This document shows, one piece after another, positions 17,953-25,295 of a DNA stretch of 64,000 nt. The notes under the pieces are model-generated. The model saw nothing but the letters and a program-made list of their open reading frames with translations. It made no database searches and was not told where the DNA came from. Made by a program: the position numbers and the translations under genes. Each line of letters opens with the position of its first letter. Position 1 is the first letter of the stretch. Source of the DNA: Flagellimonas pelagia (GTDB lineage Bacteria > Bacteroidota > Bacteroidia > Flavobacteriales > Flavobacteriaceae); the NCBI RefSeq assembly GCF_003584135.1, contig NZ_QXFI01000036.1, positions 1 to 64,000 of the forward strand. The letters are read 5' to 3'.

Positions 17953-17967
17953 AATGATCAATCCTTT

Positions 17968-18080
17968 GTCATTTCGAGTGGTTTTTGGGCCTTGGGCCAA
18001 AAATTGTATCGAGAAATGGTTTTTACGAACCCAACCCCTTGTTCTCGATACTTTTTCTTTCTGAAAAAACTCGAACTGAC
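17968..18080. repeat. 113-bp palindromic element with GTCA..TGAC ends (gene-less relative of the GIY-YIG element)
   Basis: The left arm runs GTCATTTCGAGTG... to TATCGAGAA (17968-18015) and the right arm TTCTCGATA... to AACTCGAACTGAC (18042-18080), inverted with respect to each other and separated by 26 bp. The same arms, in the same arrangement, enclose the GIY-YIG nuclease gene at 48.8 kb. It lies between the AraC and DUF1348 genes and may also act as a terminator for the latter. Confidence 0.8.
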
Positions 18081-18119
18081 AATTTTCTGCTACTCCAATT
18101 GATCACGGACAATCCGTGC

Positions 18120-18536
18120 TTACAATCGGCGTTCGTTGGCCGCAATGGGCAGGTCGTTGATGCTGGCATAACGCTTTTGCATCAACCCATGCTCGTTGAA
18201 CTCCCAGTTCTCGTTCCCATACGCACGGAACCACTGCCCTTGGGCATTTTGGTACTCGTATTCGAAACGTACCGCTATACGATGGTCGGTAAAGGCCCAA
18301 AGTTCCTTACGCAGTTTATAGTTTTTTTCCTTTTGCCATTTGTCGGTCAAAAAGGCAACCACGGCTTCCCTACCGTTCACAAATTGGGAGCGGTTGCGCC
18401 ATTCGGTGTCCTCGGTGTAGGCCTTGCTCACCTTGTCAGGGTCTTGGCTGTTCCAGGCATCTTCTGCCAATTGCACTTTCTCCCTGGCCGTTACTTCGGT
18501 AAAGGGAGGTAATGGAAATTTTTTCTCTATGGCCAT
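18120..18536 (-). CDS. DUF1348 family NTF2-like protein
   Basis: 138 residues beginning [29 protein letters not shown]. The blocks [33 protein letters not shown] and [12 protein letters not shown] are diagnostic of DUF1348, a cytosolic NTF2-fold family. A role in handling small hydrophobic or oxidised compounds is only a guess. It lies in line with the YHS and AhpD-like genes (67-bp gap upstream). Confidence 0.88.
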   Translation of the reverse strand: MAIEKKFPLPPFTEVTAREKVQLAEDAWNSQDPDKVSKAYTEDTEWRNRSQFVNGREAVVAFLTDKWQKEKNYKLRKELWAFTDHRIAVRFEYEYQNAQGQWFRAYGNENWEFNEHGLMQKRYASINDLPIAANERRL

Positions 18537-18603
18537 TTGCTTCTATTTTTTAGGTTGATAAAAGGGCAGGCCCCATGGCAGGACCCACCCCGGCTAATTA
18601 AAA

Positions 18604-19071
18604 CTACTTGCTGTTCTTGACCTTGGGCCATTTGGCGTGTGCCGCCTTTTTAAGCTCCGTGGTGCGTTGTGCCCAATCTTCGTACGTATTGAAGACTTCC
18701 CCGTTGAAAGGTCCGTTGAAGAAGAGGTACAATTTTCCATCGATCACCGTATAGGTTTCCGGGTTGATGGGAAACTTGGTGTCCTTGGCCGCCACACCCC
18801 ATGCACAATAGCCATCAAATTGGGGCAAATAGTTGCTGGGCGCCTTGGTGAAGGCATCGCGGTTGGCCTTGCTGGCAAAGTAATAGGTGGCCCCATCGTG
18901 CTTGGCCATATAACTTTTGTTTCCTTTTTGGGCCGCTCCGGAGAAATAGGCCACTACATCGTACCCGCCAATGGCAAGTCCGTTCTGGTCAACGGGGTCT
19001 ATCTGCGCCTGGGCACCGATCATGGTGAACAAGGCCACCCCTAATAGAAAAATGGATTTCATGGTTTTCAT
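18604..19071 (-). CDS. Secreted YHS domain protein
   Basis: 155 residues with signal peptide (MKSIFLLGVALFTMIGAQAQ; the start could be Met1 or Met4). The YHS-like block is GLAIGGYDVVAYF...KHDGATYYFASKANRDAFTKAP..YLPQFDGYCAWGVA, followed by PETYTVIDGKLYLFFNG. YHS domains are often linked to copper or haem proteins; the classical Cys pair is not complete here. It lies 34 bp downstream of the AhpD-like gene and is probably cotranscribed with it. Confidence 0.88.
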   Translation of the reverse strand: MKTMKSIFLLGVALFTMIGAQAQIDPVDQNGLAIGGYDVVAYFSGAAQKGNKSYMAKHDGATYYFASKANRDAFTKAPSNYLPQFDGYCAWGVAAKDTKFPINPETYTVIDGKLYLFFNGPFNGEVFNTYEDWAQRTTELKKAAHAKWPKVKNSK

Positions 19072-19105
19072 CTGTTATGGATTTTATGATTAGAAAAAAT
19101 GAACA

Positions 19106-19651
19106 CTAAACGGTTTCAGCTTCCACTACCGGAAAATCGATAGCCGTGTTGGCGGTATTGTTGAAATAGTTGGTAAAAATGTTCAAGGCCACGTGTGCCA
19201 CGATCTCACCCACGGCACCATCGGTATAGCCTGCATTTTTTACGGTCTCCACGTCGTCTGCAGATACCCTACCCCTTTTTTCCACCAAGGTCTTGGCGAA
19301 CGTAAGGGCGGCAGCAATCTTGGGATCTTTGTTACGACCTTCGCGGGCCATATGCAGGGTGTCGGTATCGATGCTTACCAATTTTTCCCCGATAAAGGAA
19401 TGGGCGGACAAACAGTAGTTGCAGGCGTTGGACTCGGCCACGGCCAAAGCGATCAATTCGCCCAAACGACCACCAAGGGTTCCTTTGCCCAAGGCATCGC
19501 TCAAGTTCAAATAGCCTTCCAATACGGCAGATGAGTTGCCCATGGTACGCATCATGTTCGGCACCATGCCCAATTTGCCTTGGATGCCCTCGAAAAGTTC
19601 TTTGGATCTTCCTGTTGCTTCGTTGGGATCCAATGCTTGTAAACGTGTCAT
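19106..19651 (-). CDS. Carboxymuconolactone decarboxylase/AhpD-like peroxidase
   Basis: 181 residues from ATG 19651 (upstream in-frame starts lie closer to the promoter). The core has NACNYCLSAHSFIG, the CxxC and His of AhpD-like alkylhydroperoxidases, inside an all-helical CMD domain (LGELIALAVAES). These enzymes reduce peroxides using the CxxC pair. First gene of the YHS/DUF1348 group, which makes an oxidative-stress role for the cluster likely. Confidence 0.9.
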   Translation of the reverse strand: MTRLQALDPNEATGRSKELFEGIQGKLGMVPNMMRTMGNSSAVLEGYLNLSDALGKGTLGGRLGELIALAVAESNACNYCLSAHSFIGEKLVSIDTDTLHMAREGRNKDPKIAAALTFAKTLVEKRGRVSADDVETVKNAGYTDGAVGEIVAHVALNIFTNYFNNTANTAIDFPVVEAETV

Positions 19652-19776
19652 AGTTTTTGTTTTTAAATGGATTGTCATTATTGACGTTACAAAGGTGCGG
19701 TGGCCGTGGTTGGGATAAAATGGACAGAAGTCACTTGTTCTTGGACATTTTTCCCTTTAGGGACAAAAAGGTTCCC

Positions 19777-19855
19777 GTCAACCTGAACTCGTTTCAGGTT
19801 CTCATCATGATTTGTCCATCAATGTGATGGGATTCTGAAATACATTCGGAATGAC
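19777..19855. repeat. REP-like palindromic repeat in the 380-bp gap 19652-20031
   Basis: Starts GTCA, ends TGAC. It includes a perfect 8-bp hairpin, AACCTGAA (19780-19787) with TTCAGGTT (19793-19800), loop CTCGT. The remaining spacer contains the AhpD-like gene promoter region (about 19652-19750) and nothing else recognisable. Confidence 0.6.
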
Positions 19856-20031
19856 GACATTCTCTTTGGATGATTATTCTCTCAATGAGAAAAAATAGGA
19901 CCATATCAAGGACCTATCGTACCAAAATGACATCAATGCAAACCCATGATCCCTCAATCCAAAACCCATTTTCGTCAATTGCATATGCAACATTATTGCG
20001 TATGGGTTAGCTTCGTTAAAAAATAAAGAAA

Positions 20032-20151
20032 ATGACCACACTTGAAACGATAAACCTCTTACAGAAAATTTGTTTGGTCGCCGCAGGCGTTATCCTCTAC
20101 CTCGCCGGATGGCTACACGGTGCCCACTGGGGGAAAAGAAATCGGATCTAA
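20032..20151 (+). CDS. Small single-span membrane protein, 39 residues
   Basis: ATG at 20032 to TAA at 20151. The protein MTTLETINLLQKICLVAAGV continues ILYLAGWLHGAHWGKRNRI: a short polar start, one hydrophobic helix of about 19 residues and a basic C-terminus, which predicts the C-terminus inside. No homologue is recognised. It is in the same direction as the orphan 98-codon gene 134 bp downstream. Confidence 0.5.
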   Translation: MTTLETINLLQKICLVAAGVILYLAGWLHGAHWGKRNRI

Positions 20152-20284
20152 CACAATACGGGACCTCTCAGAGCGTTTTGAATCTTGTCCCAACCAACCA
20201 AAACCTACTTGAGCCATCTTCACACAAGACCCCCTTATTAGACGCATTCTGGTCCTCTGCCAGAACCAACACTACATTATTGCC

Positions 20285-20581
20285 GTGAGCGAACTCTGGA
20301 ACGGTGCCCTGCAATACGCCTGTTGGCACAAGCCCAAAACGCTCTTGGAAGAATCGAGCCTGATCGTTACCGGTGGTTCTACCCACGTTTCCCAAAAAAA
20401 AGACAAAACGGAATACCTTTTTAGGCACAAGGGCTGGATCTTTTCCTTGGAAAAAATCGTCCCTCCGGGCACCATGGCCTTTCCCCTGATCTTTTTGGAG
20501 GTCACCGACCAAGAGCAAAAAAAAAGTACCTGGAAAATGGAGGAAATGCCATTGCCCAAGTACTTAAGTAATTTTTTATGA
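20285..20581 (+). CDS. Hypothetical protein, 98 residues (GTG start)
   Basis: The frame opens after a TGA at about 20210; GTG 20285 is the first plausible start. Composition is protein-like (KPKTLLEESSLIVTGGSTHV, EYLFRHKGWIFSLEKIVPPGT, MEEMPLPKYLSNFL) and soluble. No domain is recognised. The missing strong start and the short upstream open segment leave room for a decayed 5' end. Stops 8 bp from the convergent PQQ-type dehydrogenase gene. Confidence 0.45.
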   Translation: MSELWNGALQYACWHKPKTLLEESSLIVTGGSTHVSQKKDKTEYLFRHKGWIFSLEKIVPPGTMAFPLIFLEVTDQEQKKSTWKMEEMPLPKYLSNFL

Positions 20582-20588
20582 GGATGCT

Positions 20589-21773
20589 CTACCCCTTGTA
20601 GGTCACGCGGTAAATGGCGTCGCCCACATCGTCGGAAATCAACAGCGAACCATCTTTGAGGAACAACAGGTCCACGGGCCTTCCAAAGGCTTCTTGTGAT
20701 TCTTCGTCCAACCAACCATCGATAAAAGGTTCATAGCCTACGGCTTGGTTGCCGTCCAACTTCACCAAGGTAACCCTATACCCCACTTTTGAGGATCGGT
20801 TCCAAGAACCGTGTTCTGCAATAAAGGCATGGCCCTTATAACTCTCGGGGAACATACTGCCCGTATCGAACTTTACGCCAAGGGCCGCTACGTGTGCACC
20901 CAAAGGCTGTACGGGAGGCACAAAATCCGAACAGGGACGTTGAGATCCAAAATCAGGATCTAGAACGGTACCCCCATGGCAAAATGGAAAACCAAAATGC
21001 TGGCCCACCTCGGTCAAGCGGTTGAGCTCGCCCGGAGGGGTATCGTCGCCCATCATATCCCTGTTGTTGTCGGTAAACCATAGTTCGCCCGTTTCTGGGT
21101 GCCAGGTAAACCCAACGGTGTTTCGGATGCCATGGGCAATGATCTCACGGTTGCTGCCGTCAGGGTCCATGCGGGTGATGGATGCAAAGCGTTGGTCTAC
21201 GGAAGTACTGTCGCAGATATTGCAGGGTGCTCCCACAGGTACGTATAATTTGTCGTCGGGGCCAAAGGCGATGTATTTCCAACCGTGGTGGAAATTGCCC
21301 GGGTAATCGTCATATATCAGTTCAGGTTCCTGTGGATTGTCCAACTGCTGTTCAATGTTTTGGTACTTGAAGAGTCGGCTTACCGCGGCCACATACAAGG
21401 CACCATCCCTGAAGGCTACCCCATTGGGCTGCTCCAGATCTTTGGCGATCACATAAGTCTTATCGGCCTTGTAATCCCCATTGGTATCCTTCACGGCATA
21501 GACCACGCCCTCGTTACGTGTTCCTACGAACAGGGTGCCATCGTCACCCATGGCCATAGAACGTGCGCCGTCCAGACCTTCGGCATAGACCTCGATTTTA
21601 AAGCCTTCCGGCAAGTGTAGACGATCAAGGGGCAAGCTGGTTTCGGATTGTACCGTTTCTTCAGCTTCGGTGCTTTCTTCCTTCCCTTCTTCCTTTTTTC
21701 CATTGCAGGAAAGTACGGCTAGGGAAAGCGCACAAACAGTTATTGACTTAAAGGTCAAATCGTAAATTTTCAT
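20589..21773 (-). CDS. PQQ-dependent sugar (sorbosone/glucose) dehydrogenase-like lipoprotein
   Basis: 394 residues. Lipoprotein signal MKIYDLTFKSITVCALSLAVLSC followed by an acidic linker. The beta-propeller shows the sorbosone/soluble-GDH pattern: LHLPEGFKIEVYAEGLDGAR, NGVAFRDGALYVA, GHGIRNTVGFTWHPETGELWFTDN (as HGIRNTVGF) and AEHGSWNRS. These enzymes oxidise sugars with PQQ in the periplasm, although many members have unknown substrates and may not bind PQQ. Single gene with a 94-bp gap to the DUF4251 gene. Confidence 0.88.
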   Translation of the reverse strand: MKIYDLTFKSITVCALSLAVLSCNGKKEEGKEESTEAEETVQSETSLPLDRLHLPEGFKIEVYAEGLDGARSMAMGDDGTLFVGTRNEGVVYAVKDTNGDYKADKTYVIAKDLEQPNGVAFRDGALYVAAVSRLFKYQNIEQQLDNPQEPELIYDDYPGNFHHGWKYIAFGPDDKLYVPVGAPCNICDSTSVDQRFASITRMDPDGSNREIIAHGIRNTVGFTWHPETGELWFTDNNRDMMGDDTPPGELNRLTEVGQHFGFPFCHGGTVLDPDFGSQRPCSDFVPPVQPLGAHVAALGVKFDTGSMFPESYKGHAFIAEHGSWNRSSKVGYRVTLVKLDGNQAVGYEPFIDGWLDEESQEAFGRPVDLLFLKDGSLLISDDVGDAIYRVTYKG

Positions 21774-21867
21774 GTTGCAGTTTTAGGTCTTTTGGTTTTT
21801 GATTCCCTAAAGCTAAAACAAAATGCTGGAAATGCAGAAAACAAGCGAGGGTACTTTTGTGATTATC

Positions 21868-22422
21868 CTACTCTTTTTCCTCATAGGGGGACAGATTGCC
21901 CTGGTACCATATATTGGTGCGGTGACTACTGGACATGGCGATCCGTGCCGAACGGTTGGGGAACAATTGAGCAACGACCTGATAGGCCTCCGTACCTTCG
22001 TTCACCTTGAATTTGAGGACATAACCAGAACCCTTGGTCGCCGGTTCCATGGAATATTCCTTTGGAATGCCCTTGAACTTTATCCCCACTTGCTTGGGAT
22101 CGTAATAGCCTCCCATGCGGCGTTCCCCAAAATAGGGAAGGTCGGCCATGACGCTATCGCCTACCATCCGCAGATAACCGCCAGTACCCGCAATATCGAT
22201 ACGGCTGGCGGTACTGCCTTGAGGCAATAGGCCCGCATTGGCAATACTGTTCAGGCTTTGACTGGCCATAGGTTGTGCCCAAGTGGCCCTTATCTCGAAA
22301 TGCTTATCCGTGACCATTTGGTCCAACGCGGCCAACTCCTCAGGGGTTGCTTTGTACGTGGACGAGCATGCGGCAGCAAATACGATGGCCACTAGTGCTA
22401 TGGATTTGAATAGTGTTTTCAT
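21868..22422 (-). CDS. DUF4251 lipoprotein
   Basis: 184 residues from ATG 22422 (TTG at 22431 also in frame). Lipobox at MKTLFKSIALVAIVFAAAC. The features KHFEIRATWAQPM, GYLRMVGDSVMADLPYFG, GIKFKG and the late VAQLFPNRSARI mark DUF4251, a Bacteroidota envelope family of unknown function. Lies behind the EamA transporter gene in the same direction (66-bp gap). Confidence 0.88.
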   Translation of the reverse strand: MKTLFKSIALVAIVFAAACSSTYKATPEELAALDQMVTDKHFEIRATWAQPMASQSLNSIANAGLLPQGSTASRIDIAGTGGYLRMVGDSVMADLPYFGERRMGGYYDPKQVGIKFKGIPKEYSMEPATKGSGYVLKFKVNEGTEAYQVVAQLFPNRSARIAMSSSHRTNIWYQGNLSPYEEKE

Positions 22423-22488
22423 AGGATTCAAAATTGACCCAATAAATTACAAAATCTAAGGATGATTTCAGAGACAAATAACGCCGTG

Positions 22489-23406
22489 TTAACGTTTGAA
22501 CCGTTCAAAAATGGCCAAGGTCTTTTTGGTGTTGATGAAATAGACCCCCGTCAACAAAATGGTTGCCGCGAATATGGATTGTACTGTAATCTGTTCATCC
22601 AAAAAATACCAGCCGAGCAGCAAGGCCACGATAGGGTTCACATAAGTGGAAGTCGCTACTTTTTCAGGGGAAACCGCTTTCAACAAGTAATTGAAGGAGG
22701 TAAAGGCGACGATACTGCCAAAGACCACCAAGAGGATCATGGACCACTGTACTTTACCGCTCCAATCCAAAGGAGAAGACCATTCCTCGCCAAAAGCCAA
22801 ACTCATGAGGGCCAATGTGAGTCCGGCCGTGAACATTTGATATCCGGTGTTCACGAAATAGTTGGTAGGCAGATCGGCACGGGCCACAAAAAGGCTTCCG
22901 TAGGCCCAACTCAACATGCAAAAGAAGATCATGATCATCCCCGTGATGGATTCTTTCTGGGCTATGATCTGCTTTTGGCTCACCAACAAATAAATCCCGA
23001 TAATCCCCAAAATAACCCCAATAACGGACATGGGTTGAATCTTTTTGCCTTGCAACATCCGCATCAACAACAAAATGATGAGCGGTTGGGCGGAGATTTC
23101 GAGGGCGGCAAATCCACTATCCACATAACGAAGTGCCCAAACCACTACCCCGTTCCCAAAACTGAGAAAAAAGACACCGGCCAATATAGTATTGAGCAAT
23201 TGCTTTTTGGAAATGGTGAGGGGAATCTTCATGAACTTGGCCAAAATGAAGATAAAAAGTCCGGCAGTGGTAAACCGGCAGGAGGCCAGCATGAAGGGTT
23301 CCAGTTCCAGAACCGCGATCTTGTTCAGCAGATAGGTAGAGCCCCAGATAACGTAGATGGCAAAAAAAGCTAAAATGACCAGCGCGGAGTTCGAGGATCT
23401 TCCCAT
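22489..23406 (-). CDS. EamA/DMT family inner-membrane transporter
   Basis: 305 residues with ten hydrophobic helices in two EamA repeats. The first repeat starts FFAIYVIWGSTYLLNKIAV and the second contains WAYGSLFVAR; the end of repeat two has the typical PIVALLLGWYFLDE followed by a last helix. The sequence is nearest to YedA/RhaT-like drug and metabolite exporters. The substrate cannot be assigned. Confidence 0.9.
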   Translation of the reverse strand: MGRSSNSALVILAFFAIYVIWGSTYLLNKIAVLELEPFMLASCRFTTAGLFIFILAKFMKIPLTISKKQLLNTILAGVFFLSFGNGVVVWALRYVDSGFAALEISAQPLIILLLMRMLQGKKIQPMSVIGVILGIIGIYLLVSQKQIIAQKESITGMIMIFFCMLSWAYGSLFVARADLPTNYFVNTGYQMFTAGLTLALMSLAFGEEWSSPLDWSGKVQWSMILLVVFGSIVAFTSFNYLLKAVSPEKVATSTYVNPIVALLLGWYFLDEQITVQSIFAATILLTGVYFINTKKTLAIFERFKR

Positions 23407-23518
23407 TCCAAGACAAGTTGTTTGCCTTGCAATATTACGGATGTTTAAAGGAGTACAAAACAGATAGGGAGCAACTTTTACAACAAAACAAAAGCAATCT
23501 GTAACGGGTGGTCAAACG

Positions 23519-23851
23519 CTAAAACGTCTTGCCCATATTCAGCAGGTAGTCCGCAAAATCGCTTTCCAGTTTTTTGAACCTTCCCAATTGTTCCTTCACT
23601 TCCATTTCCAATACTTCGCTGATGCCCTCTTTTTGTTTCTGGATAAGGTCCAGGATTTCTTTTTGATGTCTGGAAAATATCTTGAAACCGTTCTTGAGCG
23701 CGTTAAACTTTTCAAAGTCAGAAGGACATTTGGGCTCATAGGTGTAGGAGCTCAATTTTTTGGAAAGTCGTTGTATGGTGGTATTGTTCCTTTCCATGCG
23801 AACCAATAGTTCCTGTTTGGTGTGGATACTATCTTCAACAATATGATCCAT
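23519..23851 (-). CDS. Hypothetical helical protein
   Basis: 110 residues, all helical and charged, with two likely coiled-coil stretches (TKQELLVRMERNNTTIQRLSKKL and QKQKEGISEVLEMEVKEQLGRFKKLESDF). No signal peptide or catalytic motif. Not recognised; it stands alone between the transporter gene and the OmpA terminator. Confidence 0.6.
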   Translation of the reverse strand: MDHIVEDSIHTKQELLVRMERNNTTIQRLSKKLSSYTYEPKCPSDFEKFNALKNGFKIFSRHQKEILDLIQKQKEGISEVLEMEVKEQLGRFKKLESDFADYLLNMGKTF

Positions 23852-23971
23852 GACTTTGCGCTGTTTTTGGGGATTAGATGCTTAACGACCATTAAGTTAG
23901 GTAATATCTTACAGAGTTGTTTCTTAATTAACTTTCATTTAATGGTTTAATTAACAATGATCAACAAAAAA

Positions 23972-23995
23972 GCCCGATGCCAAATGGCATCGGGC
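23972..23995 (-). terminator. Strong terminator of the lipocalin-ompA operon
   Basis: A 10-bp stem GCCCGATGCC/GGCATCGGGC with loop AAAT; on the minus strand it is followed by six T. It lies 29 bp after the OmpA gene stop. Confidence 0.95.
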
Positions 23996-24023
23996 CTGAA
24001 TATTAAGGTATTGTAAACCAGAC

Positions 24024-24716
24024 CTAGTTTTCGGTCTTTTCGTAAGCTTCCTGCTTCAACTCATCACTGGCGATGATGGCCAACTCTACACGTCTGTTTT
24101 GGGCCTTGCCCTCCGCAGTTTCGTTACTGGCAATGGGCTGATCTTCACCATACCATTTGGTGGTGAACCTTCCACTGGAGATTCCTTTGCCTACCAAATA
24201 AGCCGTCACGGCTTGTGCTCTACGTTGGGATAGTCCCAAGTTGTATTCTGCCGCTCCGTCACTATCCGTATGGCCTTCCACCAAAATATTGGTTTTTGGG
24301 TATTCTTTGAAGATACCGGCCAATTTGTCCAAGGTAGTGGCAGAGGTTCCCTTGATATCGGATTTGTTGGTATCAAAATACACCCCGTTCTCACCACTAA
24401 AGGTTACGTTGATCCCTTCACCTACACGCTGCACTTCCGCACCTGGAATCTCTTCCTCGATACGTTCGGCCTGTCTGTCCATGCGGTTACCAATATACCC
24501 TCCGGCAGCCCCGCCCACCACGGCACCAATAATGGCTCCAAGGGCAGTGTTCCCTTTTCCAACATTGTTACCGATGACTCCCCCAATGACAGCGCCACTA
24601 CCGGCACCGATGGCAGCTCCTTTTTGGGTGTTGTTAGCATTTTTGATCGCATCACAGCTCAGGATAAGGCTCAAGGCCAAAACAGCTGTGGTTCCTTTCA
24701 ATAATATCTTTTTCAT
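24024..24716 (-). CDS. OmpA family lipoprotein with glycine zipper
   Basis: 230 residues from ATG 24716. Lipobox SLILSC, a glycine-zipper region of about 60 residues (GAAIGAGSGAVIGGVIGNN, GAIIGAVVGGAAGGYIGNR) and a C-terminal OmpA domain with ILVEGHTDSDGAAEYNLGLSQRRAQAV and NRRVELAI, which bind peptidoglycan. Likely ties the outer membrane to the wall. It starts 4 bp after the lipocalin-like gene, clearly one operon. Confidence 0.93.
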   Translation of the reverse strand: MKKILLKGTTAVLALSLILSCDAIKNANNTQKGAAIGAGSGAVIGGVIGNNVGKGNTALGAIIGAVVGGAAGGYIGNRMDRQAERIEEEIPGAEVQRVGEGINVTFSGENGVYFDTNKSDIKGTSATTLDKLAGIFKEYPKTNILVEGHTDSDGAAEYNLGLSQRRAQAVTAYLVGKGISSGRFTTKWYGEDQPIASNETAEGKAQNRRVELAIIASDELKQEAYEKTEN

Positions 24717-24720
24717 GTAG

Positions 24721-25206
24721 TTATTTTTTTGAGAATTCGTAAACAATGGTAACGGGTTGCCCGTCTACCGTAACGTTGGACTTCAGGGTCATGTTCTGGG
24801 GTGTTAGGCTCACAATATTCAAACGATAGCCATAACCGCCGGAAATGTCCTTGCGATTTTCGTCGATGAACTTAAACTGCAATTGGCTGCTGTAGTTTTG
24901 TGAAGGCTCCACAACCGACCATCTGAAAAAGCGATCGCCTCCTTGACACAAGGTACTTTGGCGGATGGTATACCGACCTGTACTGTTGTTGTCCCTGAAG
25001 AACCACTCACTGTCCTCGAAGCAGATGTCTTCTGCATCGTTAAAAATGACGGATTTAAAATTACCGGAATTGTTTTCGTAATGTACGTTGTCCAGATTCC
25101 AAGTGCCGCTAAGAAGGTTTCTTTGGTCCCTTGCGCTTTTGGACACGGAACATGATGAGAGGAAAATTCCCATCACTGCTAATAGTAGAAATGACTTTTT
25201 AATCAT
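24721..25206 (-). CDS. Lipocalin-like lipoprotein
   Basis: 161 residues from ATG 25206. Lipobox FLSSC. The body follows the lipocalin-like pattern of Bacteroidota (LLSGTWNLDNVHYENN...SEWFFRDNNSTGRYTI...LQFKFIDENRKD...GYRLNIVSLTPQNMTLK), a beta-barrel of eight strands. Ligand unknown. First gene of the operon with ompA. Confidence 0.8.
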   Translation of the reverse strand: MIKKSFLLLAVMGIFLSSCSVSKSARDQRNLLSGTWNLDNVHYENNSGNFKSVIFNDAEDICFEDSEWFFRDNNSTGRYTIRQSTLCQGGDRFFRWSVVEPSQNYSSQLQFKFIDENRKDISGGYGYRLNIVSLTPQNMTLKSNVTVDGQPVTIVYEFSKK

Positions 25207-25295
25207 AAGAATTAAGTTAATGTTCAATAAAAGATACGAAATGGGGCGTAAATATAGTTGTTATAAAAATCAAAAAATGATTAATTCATTCTTTT

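Noticed and set aside
22462..23373. Long plus-strand open frame opposite the EamA transporter gene
   Set aside because: It encodes a His/Gln-rich sequence with no domain, while the minus strand has ten clean membrane helices in two EamA repeats.
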